Positions 1 through 8,953 are shown, numbered from the stretch's first letter. The stretch is 64,000 bases of DNA from Pseudomonas fluorescens (GCF_902497625.1 NZ_CABVGX010000035.1:1-64000), one strand, 5' to 3'. Program-made: numbers and translations. The notes: a model not told the origin generated them from the letters alone.

Positions 1-299
1 TGGAAGCCGAGGAGGCCAAACCCCAGGATGCCGCCGAGGCCGCGTTGGCCACTGAACTCAAGGGTCGGATCATGTCCGAATATCGCCATCAGCTGGAAGT
101 ATTCAACGATTCGGCTGAAGCCCAGGCGCTGGCATTCCAGATGGATTTGCTGGAACGGCGCCTGCGACTCAAGGCGCTGCGAGCGCAACGCCTGGAGTTA
201 TACAAACTCAGTCGACTTCACCAGATCGGTGATGACGTGCTCAGGGAAGTCCTTGCGGATCTGGACCTGAGCGAAGCCAACCTGGGACAGGTGAAGTGA
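1..299 (+). CDS. Na+/H+ antiporter, C-terminal end (partial)
   Basis: Only the last 98 or so codons are present, read from base 3 to the TGA at 297-299; the membrane domain lies outside the window. The visible part is a hydrophilic, charged, helical cytoplasmic tail beginning EAEEAKPQDAAEAAL and ending with a conserved-looking segment around LYKLSRLHQIGDDVLREVLADLDL. This tail resembles the end of CPA1-family sodium/proton exchangers, and the matching position in P. aeruginosa (next to dapC, PA3660 as I recall) holds such an antiporter. It converges on dapC with a 21-base gap. A TTG at 45 could be read as a start but the frame is open to the window edge, so I treat it as a truncated longer gene. 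Confidence 0.7.
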   Translation, partial: EAEEAKPQDAAEAALATELKGRIMSEYRHQLEVFNDSAEAQALAFQMDLLERRLRLKALRAQRLELYKLSRLHQIGDDVLREVLADLDLSEANLGQVK

Positions 300-320
300 C
301 TCTGGTGACCGCAATGAGGG

Positions 321-1520
321 TTACTTGCGGCGCTGAACGAAGTCCCGAATGCGCTCGGCGGCCTCAACACATTCCGCCAACGGTGCAACCAGCGCCAGGC
401 GCACGCGGCCGGCACCGGGGTTAAAACCGTCAACTTCGCGGGACAGGTAAGACCCCGGCACCACGGTCACGTGCTGTTGAACAAACAGATCACGGCAGAA
501 CGCTTCGTCATCGCCATTTACATTCGGCCACAGATAGAAGCCACCGTCCGGTCGCTGCACGTCCATGACCGGGCCGAGAATTTCCAGAACAGCATCGTAT
601 TTTTCACGGTACAGGTCGCGGTTGGCGCGCACGTGAGCTTCGTCATTCCACGCGGCCACGCTGGCCAGTTGCGTCTGCACCGGCATCGCACAGCCATGGT
701 AAGTGCGGTAAAGCAGGAAGCCTTTGAGAATATCGGCATCGCCGGCGACGAACCCCGAGCGCAGGCCCGGCAGATTGGAACGCTTGGACAGGCTGTGAAA
801 AACCACGCAACGCTTGAAGTCTTTGCGACCCAGTTCCACGCAGGCGCTGAGCAGACCCGGCGGCGGCGTTTGTTCGTCGAAGTACAGCTCGCTATAGCAT
901 TCGTCAGCGGCGATCACGAAGTCGAACTCATCAGCCAGCGCGATGAGTTTTTTCAGGGTTTCGACCGGAATCAGCGCGCCTGTCGGGTTGCCGGGCGAGC
1001 AGAGGAACAGGATCTGGCAACGCTTCCAGATGTCTGGCGAAACGGCGTCGAAATCCGGGTTGAAGCCGTTTTCATCCAGGCACGGCAGGTAGTGCGGTTT
1101 GGCCCCGGCAAGGAAGGCCGCACCTTCGTAGATCTGATAGAAGGGATTGGGGCTGACCACCAGCGCGTCATCGCCCCGGTTGACCACGGTTTGAGTGAAG
1201 GCGAACAGCGCTTCACGCGTGCCGTTGACCGGCAGCACATTGCGCGCCGGATCGAGCCAGCCAGTGGGTACATCGAAACGACGTTCGCACCAGGCGGCAA
1301 TGGCTTCGCGCAAAGCCGGAACGCCGAGGGTGGTCGGGTAGACGGCCATCTGATCCAGATTGCTCGCCAACGCTTCGGCGACGAAGCCTGGCGAACGGTG
1401 CTTCGGCTCGCCGATGGACAGTGCGATCGGGCGCTTGTCCGGGTTAGGCGTGACACTGCCGAGCAGGGCGCGGAGCTTCTCGAACGGGTAGGGCTGCAAC
1501 TGGTTCAGAGCATTGTTCAT
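321..1520 (-). CDS. dapC: Succinyldiaminopimelate transaminase
   Basis: PLP-dependent aminotransferase of fold type I (class I/II), 399 residues. It converts N-succinyl-2-amino-6-ketopimelate to N-succinyl-LL-diaminopimelate with glutamate as amino donor, in the lysine and peptidoglycan precursor pathway in the cytoplasm. The sequence shows SPGNPTG near residue 175-181 and the Schiff-base lysine K246 in SLSKRSNLPGLR. Starting at the ATG at 1520 gives the N-terminus MNNALNQLQPYPFEKLRALL, typical of DapC. It is leftward, like glnD and map upstream of it, a pairing common in pseudomonads, but a REPIN-containing gap of 230 bases separates it from glnD. Confidence 0.93.
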   Translation of the reverse strand: MNNALNQLQPYPFEKLRALLGSVTPNPDKRPIALSIGEPKHRSPGFVAEALASNLDQMAVYPTTLGVPALREAIAAWCERRFDVPTGWLDPARNVLPVNGTREALFAFTQTVVNRGDDALVVSPNPFYQIYEGAAFLAGAKPHYLPCLDENGFNPDFDAVSPDIWKRCQILFLCSPGNPTGALIPVETLKKLIALADEFDFVIAADECYSELYFDEQTPPPGLLSACVELGRKDFKRCVVFHSLSKRSNLPGLRSGFVAGDADILKGFLLYRTYHGCAMPVQTQLASVAAWNDEAHVRANRDLYREKYDAVLEILGPVMDVQRPDGGFYLWPNVNGDDEAFCRDLFVQQHVTVVPGSYLSREVDGFNPGAGRVRLALVAPLAECVEAAERIRDFVQRRK

Positions 1521-1571
1521 CGGTGCGGGGTCTCTTTGAATGTGGGAGTAACAGGCGGTTCCACGGCTTTT

Positions 1572-1702
1572 GTGGCGAGGGGGCTTGCCCCCGTTGGGGT
1601 GCGAAGCGCCCCCTGAAACCTGAGAGCGCGGTCTTACAGGCCTACCGCGTGCAATGGTTTACGACTGCTTCGCAGCCGAACGGGGGCGAGCCCCCTCGCC
1701 AC
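1572..1702. repeat. REP doublet (REPIN), GTGGCGAGGGGGCTTGCCCC type
   Basis: Two oppositely oriented REP elements: the left begins GTGGCGAGGGGGCTTGCC at 1572, the right ends CCCCTCGCCAC at 1702. Each can fold on itself (GGGGGCTTGCCCCC) and the two can pair with each other. The element fills most of the gap between glnD and dapC and may act as a transcription or mRNA-stability boundary; that role is inference. Such REPINs are mobilised by RAYT transposases, none of which is in this window. Confidence 0.85.
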
Positions 1703-1750
1703 AATAAGCTCGCCTCGCCAAGTCCGTTCCCACAGGAAAAGTGGTTTGGT

Positions 1751-4453
1751 TCAAATACTGATACGCGACAAATTGATCTCGGGTTCCTGGCTCACTGTCA
1801 GCTGTTCGACGATTGCATCCTGCAAACGGCTGCACAACAATGGGTCGGACAGTTGCTGATTGTTGGCATCGGTAATGAAGAACACGTCTTCCACGCGCTC
1901 GCCCAACGTGGCGATCTTGGCATTTTGCAGCGACAGGTCGAACTCGAGGAAAATCGTTCCGATCCGCGCTAGCAGTCCCGGGCGATCCGGCGCGCTGAGT
2001 TCCAGCACGGTCACCGGGCGCTGGGCGTCGTTGTGGATGGTTACCTGCGGCGCAAACGCGAAATGTTTGAGCTGGCGCGGCACCCGACGCTGGATGATCG
2101 TCGGATAATCGTCCGGGTTACGCAGGGCCTCAGTCAGGCCTTCGCGGATCTGTTTGACTCGCGTCGGATTGTCGCCGATCGAATCGCCGTCCGTGTCGAG
2201 CACAATGTAGGTGTCGAGGGTGAACTGGCTGCTCGAGGTGATGACTCGCGCGTCGTGAATGTTCAGGTTGAGCTGATCCATGGCAGCCACCGTCACGGCG
2301 AAGAAGTCGTGCTGGTCCGGTGCATAGATGAAGATCTGCGTGCCGCCTTCGAATTCGCGCTGAGTGGTCTCCTTGATCAGCACCAGCGGGCCGCCATCGG
2401 CCGGCTGCTGGAGGATGGCGTCGGTGTGCCAGGCAACATCGCCGGCCGTGTGCCGCAGGAAATAGTCATCGCCCAGTTGCGACCACAACTGTTCGACGTC
2501 GTCCGGGTCCGTCCCGCCGCGCACCAGAATGTCCAGCGCTGCGCTCTGCGTCTGGCGGATCTGCATTTCACGATCCACCGGGTTTTCCAGGCCGCGGCGC
2601 AAGGCCCGCTTGGTCTCGGTGTACAGCTGACGCAACAGGCTCGCGCGCCAGGAATTCCACAGCGTCGGGTTGGTTGCATTGATGTCGGCGACGGTCAGTA
2701 CATACAGGTAATCCAGGTGCGTTTCGTCGCCGACGATCTGTGCGAAGTCGTGGATCACCTGCGGGTCAGACAGGTCCTTGCGCTGAGCGGTGGTCGACAT
2801 CACCAGATGGTTTTGCACCAGCCAGACAATCAGGCGACTGTCCCACACAGGCAGTTGATGGCGCTGGCAGAAAGCCTCGGCATCCACCGCGCCGATCTCC
2901 GAGTGATCGCCATGCCGTCCCTTGCCAATGTCGTGGTACAGGCCGGCGAGGTATATCAGTTCGGGCTTGGGCAGCTTGGCCATGAGCTTGCTGGCCAGCG
3001 GGAATTTTTCTGACACCTGGGTGTACTGCAACTTACGCAAGTGCTTGATCAAGTTGAGCGTGTGCGCATCGACGGTATAAATGTGGAACAGGTCATGCTG
3101 CATCTGGCCGACGATAAAACCGAATTCCGGCAGATAACGTCCGAGGATGCCGTAGCGGTTCATCCTGCGCAGGTTGCGGTGGATGCCGATTTTGCACTTG
3201 AACAGTTCGATGAACAGGCTGGTGTTGCGAATGTCGTTGCGGAAATCATCGTCAATCAGATGGCGATTTTCCCGTAGCAGGCGAATGGTGTCGGCACGCA
3301 CGCCTTTGATTTCCGGCTGCTGGGCCATCAGCACGAAGATTTCGAGCATGGCAAACGGCGTGCGGCGGAACACGTTGTCGTTGCGCGCTTCGATGTAGCC
3401 ATCGTGAAGCTGGAACCGCGAATTGATGGGCGTCGGCGGCGCTTCGTCCTCGGGGGCGAGGATCACTTCTTCGAAGTGCTGGATGATCAGGTCACTGAGC
3501 TGGGCGATGCTCATGACCACTCGATAATACTGTTGCATGAAGTTTTCGATGGCTTGTTTGGCGTCATCGCCTTCGAACCCCAGCAGCCCGGCGATGGAAC
3601 GCTGATGATCGAACAGCAAGCGGTCTTCGGAGCGACCGGCGAGCATGTGCAGAGCGTAACGCACTTTCCACAGGAACTCCTGGGACGAGGCCAGCAGAGT
3701 GTTTTCGCTCTCGACCAGAAAACCTTCGCCAGCCAGCGCCCGGAGGTTGAGGGTGCCGTATTGGCGACGCGCCACCCACAGAATCGTCTGGATATCGCGC
3801 AGGCCCCCGGGTGAGCCTTTGACGTTGGGTTCCAGGTTGTATTCAGTGTCGTTGTACTTGTGGTGACGGGCTTTCTGCTCGGCGCGTTTGGCCAGGAAGA
3901 ATTCCTTGCTCGGCCACATCCGCGCGGTGCTGGTGACATCCAGCATGCGCTGACGCAAGCGCTCGGGCCCGGCAATGGTGCGGCTTTCCATCAGGTTGGT
4001 GATCACTGTCAGGTCGGCGCGGGCTTCAATTGCGCATTCGTCCACCGAGCGAACGCTCTGACCGACTTCCAGGCCGATGTCCCACAGCAGGGTCAGAAAA
4101 CGCTCGATGGAATCACGAAAAATCTCGTGGTCGGCGCTGTCCAGCAGAATCAGCAAGTCGATATCGGAGTAAGGGTGCAGCTCGCCGCGGCCGTAGCCGC
4201 CGACCGCGACCAGCGCGATGTCGGCGTCCTCGCTCCAGTCAAACTGCTCCCAGGCCTTTTGCAGGATGTTGTCGACGAACCAGGCACGGTCCTCGATCAG
4301 CCGGCGAATCTCCCGGCCGCTGCGAAAGCGCCCGTCGAGCACCTCGCGGGCCTGGCGGATCGCTTTCTTGAAAGCGGCGATCGGGCTGGCCTTCAGGGCC
4401 AGTTCAGCCTGAAACTGGCCACGGTCGAAGAGTTCGGGATCCACCTGCGGCAT
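1751..4453 (-). CDS. glnD: Bifunctional PII uridylyltransferase / uridylyl-removing enzyme
   Basis: Nitrogen sensor of 900 residues that uridylylates the PII protein when glutamine is low and removes UMP when glutamine is high. The nucleotidyltransferase motif GGYGRGELHPYSDIDL is at about residues 85-100, with the metal-binding aspartates in SDID. An HD phosphohydrolase domain with HDIGKG lies near residue 508, and two ACT glutamine-binding domains lie near 715 and 830 (the second with LELSAPDRPGLLARIG). Full domain set and normal length. It is 44 bases downstream of map, the usual pseudomonad order map-glnD-dapC. Confidence 0.96.
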   Translation of the reverse strand: MPQVDPELFDRGQFQAELALKASPIAAFKKAIRQAREVLDGRFRSGREIRRLIEDRAWFVDNILQKAWEQFDWSEDADIALVAVGGYGRGELHPYSDIDLLILLDSADHEIFRDSIERFLTLLWDIGLEVGQSVRSVDECAIEARADLTVITNLMESRTIAGPERLRQRMLDVTSTARMWPSKEFFLAKRAEQKARHHKYNDTEYNLEPNVKGSPGGLRDIQTILWVARRQYGTLNLRALAGEGFLVESENTLLASSQEFLWKVRYALHMLAGRSEDRLLFDHQRSIAGLLGFEGDDAKQAIENFMQQYYRVVMSIAQLSDLIIQHFEEVILAPEDEAPPTPINSRFQLHDGYIEARNDNVFRRTPFAMLEIFVLMAQQPEIKGVRADTIRLLRENRHLIDDDFRNDIRNTSLFIELFKCKIGIHRNLRRMNRYGILGRYLPEFGFIVGQMQHDLFHIYTVDAHTLNLIKHLRKLQYTQVSEKFPLASKLMAKLPKPELIYLAGLYHDIGKGRHGDHSEIGAVDAEAFCQRHQLPVWDSRLIVWLVQNHLVMSTTAQRKDLSDPQVIHDFAQIVGDETHLDYLYVLTVADINATNPTLWNSWRASLLRQLYTETKRALRRGLENPVDREMQIRQTQSAALDILVRGGTDPDDVEQLWSQLGDDYFLRHTAGDVAWHTDAILQQPADGGPLVLIKETTQREFEGGTQIFIYAPDQHDFFAVTVAAMDQLNLNIHDARVITSSSQFTLDTYIVLDTDGDSIGDNPTRVKQIREGLTEALRNPDDYPTIIQRRVPRQLKHFAFAPQVTIHNDAQRPVTVLELSAPDRPGLLARIGTIFLEFDLSLQNAKIATLGERVEDVFFITDANNQQLSDPLLCSRLQDAIVEQLTVSQEPEINLSRISI

Positions 4454-4497
4454 CGATTGGCATTCCTGTCTATAAGGCTAGGGGTAGTAGGACTGGA

Positions 4498-5280
4498 TCA
4501 GGCCGAGATGCGCGCGATGGTGTCGTCGGCCCGCAAGGTGAAAATCTCGTAACCGGTTTCGGTGACCAGCAGGGTGTGTTCCCACTGCGCCGACAGCTTG
4601 CGATCCTTGGTGATCGCGGTCCAGCCGTCGCCCAATACCTTGGTGTCGGCCTTGCCCTGGTTGATCATTGGCTCGATGGTGAACGTCATGCCGGCTTGCA
4701 GTTCCATGCCGGTACCCGCGCGGCCGTAGTGCAGGATCTGCGGTTCCTCGTGAAACACCTTGCCGATGCCGTGTCCGCAGAATTCGCGGACCACCGAAAA
4801 GCCATTTTTTTCCGCGTGCTTCTGGATGACTTCACCGATATCGCCCAGGCGGCAGCCGGGTTTGACCAGTTCGATCGCCTTGTACATGCATTCCTGTGTC
4901 ACTTGAGAAAGACGCTCTGCCCAGACCGGAACCGTACCGACGTGGAACATGCGGCTGGTGTCGCCGTGGTAACCATCCTTGATCACGGTGACGTCAATGT
5001 TCAGCGTGTCGCCGTCTTTCAACGGCTTCTCGTTGGGTATGCCGTGGCAAACCACGTGGTTGATCGAGGTGCAGATCGACTTCGGGTAGCCCTTGTAGTT
5101 GAGCGGGGCAGGGATGGCTTTTTGCTCGTTGACGATGTAGTCATGGCAAATGCGGTCCAGCTCTTCCGTGGTGACGCCGGGTTTGACATGTTCGGCAATC
5201 ATTTCCAGCACATCGGCGGCCAGTTTGCCGGCGACACGCATTTTTGCGATGTCCTCCGGTGTTTTGAAGGTGACGGTCAT
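4498..5280 (-). CDS. map: Type I methionine aminopeptidase
   Basis: Removes the initiator methionine from nascent proteins, a dinuclear metalloenzyme of the pita-bread fold, 260 residues. The metal ligands are visible: aspartates in DVTVIKDGYHGDTSRMF, the histidine in GHGIGKVFHEEP, glutamate in FTIEPMI and glutamate in WEHTLLVTE. The start MTVTFKTPEDIAKMRVAG is typical of type Ia enzymes with no N-terminal extension. It is divergent from rpsB, the arrangement seen in many Gammaproteobacteria, so the 373-base gap to rpsB must hold promoters for both directions. Confidence 0.96.
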   Translation of the reverse strand: MTVTFKTPEDIAKMRVAGKLAADVLEMIAEHVKPGVTTEELDRICHDYIVNEQKAIPAPLNYKGYPKSICTSINHVVCHGIPNEKPLKDGDTLNIDVTVIKDGYHGDTSRMFHVGTVPVWAERLSQVTQECMYKAIELVKPGCRLGDIGEVIQKHAEKNGFSVVREFCGHGIGKVFHEEPQILHYGRAGTGMELQAGMTFTIEPMINQGKADTKVLGDGWTAITKDRKLSAQWEHTLLVTETGYEIFTLRADDTIARISA

Positions 5281-5485
5281 ACAGGCTCTCTCTGCGCTCG
5301 AGGGCGCTTGCTAAAACGAAACGGGCAAAGTGCGATTGCATCCTCGCCGCCCGAAAAACGCGATTCTAACAGACGACAAGGGCAAATCTGAGCCTCTATA
5401 CGTCGCTTCTCCTTATAGATAGGCGCATTGGTGAGTGATTCCAAGCGCGCCTGCGAACGCGCGCATCAGGAATCGAGAATCCGGG

Positions 5486-5514
5486 TTCCGTTTTTTACAG
5501 GCTTGTGATATAAA
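5486..5514 (+). promoter_or_regulatory. Candidate sigma70 promoter for rpsB-tsf
   Basis: A good -10 hexamer TATAAA (5509-5514) in the context GTGATATAAAATGCG, with a weak TTCCGT -35 at 17-base spacing. It lies about 140 bases upstream of rpsB, which leaves room for the long leader expected for this operon. Chosen by eye; the start site is not fixed. Confidence 0.45.
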
Positions 5515-5520
5515 ATGCGC

Positions 5521-5653
5521 CGCTTTCCGGGGATACCTCGGAAGGCTTAAATCCACACACGTGTCGACACGATGACCTGGGTGCCTTCAGCTGATGCTGC
5601 TGGTTGGTCATTGGGATACGTGGAGGCCAAACCCGACTTATTAAGGAACTATC
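5521..5653 (+). promoter_or_regulatory. rpsB mRNA leader, probable S2 autoregulatory element
   Basis: The 5' leader of rpsB contains GGGATACGTGGAGGCC at about 5613-5628, closely resembling the conserved block I recall upstream of enterobacterial rpsB. In E. coli ribosomal protein S2 binds the rpsB leader and represses rpsB-tsf. The equivalent role here is inferred from that similarity and position. The remainder of the 5281-5520 gap, apart from the promoter candidate, shows nothing I can name. Confidence 0.55.
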
Positions 5654-6391
5654 ATGTCCCAAGTCAACATGCGCGATATGCTGAAGGCCGGTGTGCACTT
5701 CGGCCACCAGACCCGTTACTGGAACCCGAAAATGGGCAAGTACATTTTCGGCGCGCGTAACAAGATCCACATTATCAACCTTGAAAAAACCCTGCCAATG
5801 TTCAACGAAGCTTTGACTTTCGTAGAGCGTCTGGCCCAGGGCAAAAACAAGATTCTGTTCGTCGGCACCAAGCGTTCCGCTGGCAAGATCGTTGCTGAAG
5901 AAGCAGCACGTTGCGGTTCGCCGTACGTCGATCACCGCTGGTTGGGCGGCATGCTGACCAACTTCAAAACCATCCGTGCTTCCATCAAGCGTCTGCGTGA
6001 CCTTGAAGTGCAAGCCGAAGACGGTACGTTCGCCAAGCTGACCAAGAAAGAAGCGCTGATGCGCTCCCGCGATCTTGAGAAGCTCGATCGTTCCCTGGGT
6101 GGTATCAAGGACATGGGCGGTCTGCCAGACGCACTGTTCGTTATCGACGTTGATCACGAGCGCATCGCGATCACCGAAGCCAACAAGCTGGGCATCCCGG
6201 TTATTGGCGTCGTCGATACCAACAGCAGCCCGGAAGGCGTTGACTACATCATCCCGGGCAACGATGACGCAATCCGCGCTATCCAGTTGTACATGGGTTC
6301 GATGGCTGACGCAGTTATCCGCGGTCGCAACCACGTTGCTGGCGGCACCGAGCAGTTCGTTGAAGAAGCTCCGGCAGCTGCAGCTGAGTAA
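5654..6391 (+). CDS. rpsB: 30S ribosomal protein S2
   Basis: Component of the small ribosomal subunit, 245 residues, needed for binding of S1 and translation initiation. The sequence is unmistakable: MSQVNMRDMLKAGVHFGHQTRYWNPKM at the N-terminus and FVGTKRSAGKIVAEEA, followed by the DHRWLGGMLTNFKTI block. Shine-Dalgarno AAGGA lies at 5643-5647. It is the first gene of the rpsB-tsf operon, and a strong intrinsic terminator between the two genes suggests that S2 is made in excess of EF-Ts messages or that tsf has extra initiation. Confidence 0.99.
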   Translation: MSQVNMRDMLKAGVHFGHQTRYWNPKMGKYIFGARNKIHIINLEKTLPMFNEALTFVERLAQGKNKILFVGTKRSAGKIVAEEAARCGSPYVDHRWLGGMLTNFKTIRASIKRLRDLEVQAEDGTFAKLTKKEALMRSRDLEKLDRSLGGIKDMGGLPDALFVIDVDHERIAITEANKLGIPVIGVVDTNSSPEGVDYIIPGNDDAIRAIQLYMGSMADAVIRGRNHVAGGTEQFVEEAPAAAAE

Positions 6392-6419
6392 TTGACGCCC
6401 TGGCGTTGACTCAGTAAGC

Positions 6420-6446
6420 AAAAAGGGGGCTTGGCCCCCTTTTTGC
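6420..6446 (+). terminator. Intrinsic terminator between rpsB and tsf
   Basis: Stem AAAAAGGGGG / CCCCCTTTTT with a CTTGG-type loop, followed by the T run at 6441-6445. It is symmetrical enough to act in both directions. Its position inside the rpsB-tsf unit implies partial termination. Confidence 0.8.
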
Positions 6447-6583
6447 CACCTCGAAAACCATTTGTCCGGTGGCGCATTTACAGTATTTGTAATTTGCAGC
6501 TGCTAACAGGGGTGGTTGGGGAAGAATTGATCGCCCGATCGATCGGGTGGAATGGTTGAAAACCTATCCAAGAGGATTTTGAA

Positions 6584-7447
6584 ATGGCAGAGATTACTGC
6601 AGCGTTGGTCAAAGAACTGCGCGAGCGTACTGGCGAAGGCATGATGGACTGCAAAAAGGCCTTGACCAAGGCTGGCGGCGACATCGAAAAAGCCATTGAT
6701 GACATGCGTGCTTCGGGCGCCATCAAGGCTGCCAAGAAAGCAGGCAACGTTGCTGCTGAAGGCGCAATCGCTCTTAAAGAAGACGGCAAGTCCGCTGTTC
6801 TGCTGGAAGTGAACTCGCAGACCGACTTCCTGGCTTTGCAGGACGACTTCAAGGCATTCGTCGCTTCCAGCGTTGAAAAAGCCTTCGCTGACAAGCTGAC
6901 TGACGTCGCTCCGCTGATCGAAGCTCAAGAAGCTGATCGCCTGGTACTGGTCGGCAAGGTTGGCGAAAACGTCAACATCCGTCGCCTGGCTCGCGTGGAA
7001 GGTGATGTTGTTGGTGGTTACCTGCACGGCAACAAGATCGGTGTTGCAGTTGTTCTGAAGGGCGGCGACGTTGAGCTGGCCAAAGACATCGCCATGCACG
7101 TAGCGGCTACCAACCCGGAATTCCTGCTGCCATCGGAAGTTTCCGCTGAAGCGGTAGAGCGCGAGAAAGGCGTATTCCTGACCCTCAACGCTGACAAAAT
7201 CGCTGGCAAGCCAGAGAACATCGTTGAAAACATGGTCAAAGGCCGCATCAGCAAGTTCCTGGCTGAAGCAAGCCTGGTTGAGCAGGCGTTCGTCAAGAAC
7301 CCTGAAATCAAGGTTGGCGAACTGGCCAAGAAAGCCGGTGCTGAAATCGTTTCTTTCACCTACTTCAAAGTAGGCGAAGGCATCGAGAAGCCGGTCGACA
7401 ACTTCGCTGAAGAAGTTGCTGCCCAGCTGGCTGCCGCCAAGCAATAA
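6584..7447 (+). CDS. tsf: Elongation factor Ts
   Basis: Guanine nucleotide exchange factor that recharges EF-Tu, 287 residues. The N-terminal UBA-like domain with ALVKELRERTGEGMMDCKKAL and the core signature NSQTDFLA are both present, followed by the dimerisation and C-terminal modules. The start is set by the AGAGGA-type ribosome binding site at about 6568-6574 and the canonical MAEITAALV N-terminus. It follows rpsB after 192 bases, with a terminator in between and another after the gene. Confidence 0.99.
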   Translation: MAEITAALVKELRERTGEGMMDCKKALTKAGGDIEKAIDDMRASGAIKAAKKAGNVAAEGAIALKEDGKSAVLLEVNSQTDFLALQDDFKAFVASSVEKAFADKLTDVAPLIEAQEADRLVLVGKVGENVNIRRLARVEGDVVGGYLHGNKIGVAVVLKGGDVELAKDIAMHVAATNPEFLLPSEVSAEAVEREKGVFLTLNADKIAGKPENIVENMVKGRISKFLAEASLVEQAFVKNPEIKVGELAKKAGAEIVSFTYFKVGEGIEKPVDNFAEEVAAQLAAAKQ

Positions 7448-7470
7448 GACAGTTTTCAACTGTCGCCCTG

Positions 7471-7504
7471 AAGAGGCTGCCCGCTAACGCGCGCAGCCTC
7501 TTTT
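7471..7504 (+). terminator. Intrinsic terminator after tsf
   Basis: Stem GAGGCTG / CAGCCTC enclosing a 14-base GC-rich loop, followed by four T residues. It separates rpsB-tsf from the pyrH operon. Confidence 0.7.
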
Positions 7505-7655
7505 CAGATGGGGTACCAATTTTTGTTGGTTTCCTTGAGGAACTGGCTTACAAAGCCATGTTCCGATGGCGCTGAAGCAGCGCCAAGCTAGAGTGAACGC
7601 CAGCTGTAAACAGCTAGCAAAGAATTTTTAAAATACGCCGCAGGAGAGATTCGCA
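7505..7655 (+). promoter_or_regulatory. Structured leader region upstream of pyrH
   Basis: The gap contains two compact hairpins: TGGCGCTG-AAG-CAGCGCCA at 7567-7585 and AGCTGT-AA-ACAGCT at 7602-7615, followed by an A/T-rich stretch and the GGAGA ribosome binding site. A promoter for pyrH must be here or read through from tsf; I cannot pick convincing hexamers. A regulatory function for the hairpins is inference. Confidence 0.35.
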
Positions 7656-8399
7656 ATGGCTCAGCAGGGCAGTGGTTATCAGGCTCGCTATAAACGCATT
7701 CTACTCAAGCTTAGCGGCGAGGCCCTGATGGGCTCGGAAGAGTTCGGGATCGATCCGAAAGTCCTGGATCGCATGGCGCTGGAAGTTGGCCAATTGGTCG
7801 GCATCGGCGTTCAGGTCGGACTGGTGATCGGCGGCGGCAACCTGTTCCGCGGTGCCGCGCTGAGCGCGGCCGGCATGGATCGGGTTACCGGAGATCACAT
7901 GGGCATGCTGGCCACTGTGATGAACGCCCTGGCCATGCGCGATGCGCTGGAACGTGCCAATATCTCAGCCATCGTGATGTCGGCCATTTCCATGGTTGGC
8001 GTGACTGATCACTACGATCGTCGCAAAGCAATGCGCCATTTGAACGCCAAGGAAGTGGTGATTTTTGCGGCCGGTACCGGTAATCCTTTCTTCACCACGG
8101 ATTCGGCAGCCTGCCTGCGTGCAATCGAAATCGACGCCGATGTTGTGCTCAAGGCGACCAAGGTCGATGGCGTCTACACCGCTGACCCGTTCAAAGACCC
8201 GCATGCCGAGAAGTTCGATCATCTGACTTATGATGAAGTGCTGGATCGCAAGCTGGGCGTGATGGATCTGACGGCCATTTGCCTGTGCCGCGACCACAAG
8301 ATGCCATTGCGCGTATTTAACATGAACAAGCCCGGCGCCCTGCTGAACATCGTACATGGCGGCGCTGAAGGGACCCTGATCGAGGAAGGCCAACAATGA
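7656..8399 (+). CDS. pyrH: UMP kinase
   Basis: Phosphorylates UMP to UDP in pyrimidine nucleotide synthesis; a hexameric member of the amino acid kinase family, 247 residues. Glycine-rich phosphate-binding segments KLSGEALMG and GGGNLFRG, and the nucleotide-binding region GTGNPFFTTDSAACLRAIEIDADVVLKATKVDGVY, are all present. GGAGA precedes the start by 8 bases. The stop overlaps the frr start (ATGA, 8396-8399), so translation is probably coupled. It opens the pyrH-frr-uppS-cdsA-dxr series. Confidence 0.98.
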   Translation: MAQQGSGYQARYKRILLKLSGEALMGSEEFGIDPKVLDRMALEVGQLVGIGVQVGLVIGGGNLFRGAALSAAGMDRVTGDHMGMLATVMNALAMRDALERANISAIVMSAISMVGVTDHYDRRKAMRHLNAKEVVIFAAGTGNPFFTTDSAACLRAIEIDADVVLKATKVDGVYTADPFKDPHAEKFDHLTYDEVLDRKLGVMDLTAICLCRDHKMPLRVFNMNKPGALLNIVHGGAEGTLIEEGQQ

Positions 8400-8953
8400 T
8401 CAACGACATCAAGAAAGACGCTCAAGAGCGCATGCAAAAATCCCTGGAATCTCTGTCCCACGCGTTTGGTCAGATTCGTACCGGCAAGGCTCACCCAAGC
8501 ATCCTGGGCAGCGTAATGGTGCCTTACTATGGCGCCGACACCCCGTTGAGCGGCGTTGCCAACGTCACTGTAAAAGACTCCCGCACTCTCCAGGTCGTGG
8601 CATTCGAGCGCAATATGCTGGCTGCCGTCGACAAGGCGATCCAGAGCGCCGGTTTGAACCTCAACCCGACCAACCTGGGTGAGTTGCTGCTGATCTCCAT
8701 GCCTGCTCTGACCGAAGAAACCCGCAAGGGCTTCACCAAGCAGGCTCGCAGCGCTGCCGAGGACGCCCGTGTTGCCGTGCGCAACATTCGTCGCGATGCA
8801 TTGGGTGAATTGAAAAAACTGGTCAAGGACAAGGAAATCAGCGAAGACGAAGAGCGTCGTGCTGCTACCGATATCCAGAAGCTCACCGATAAGGCTGAGG
8901 CCGATATCGACGCAGCGACCAAGCAAAAAGAAGCGGACCTGATGGCCGTATAA
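8396..8953 (+). CDS. frr: Ribosome recycling factor
   Basis: Splits post-termination ribosomes together with EF-G; 185 residues, the family's usual length. The two-domain L-shaped protein is recognisable from MINDIKKDAQERMQKSLESL, the LRTGKAHPSIL-like segment FGQIRTGKAHPSILGSV, and the C-terminal helix with KDKEISEDEERRAATDIQKLTD. It starts inside the pyrH stop and ends 13 bases before uppS. Confidence 0.98.
   Translation: MINDIKKDAQERMQKSLESLSHAFGQIRTGKAHPSILGSVMVPYYGADTPLSGVANVTVKDSRTLQVVAFERNMLAAVDKAIQSAGLNLNPTNLGELLLISMPALTEETRKGFTKQARSAAEDARVAVRNIRRDALGELKKLVKDKEISEDEERRAATDIQKLTDKAEADIDAATKQKEADLMAV

Noticed and set aside
471..1616. Plus-strand frame of 381 codons opposite dapC
   Set aside because: Complement of an aminotransferase with intact motifs; enters a REP element.
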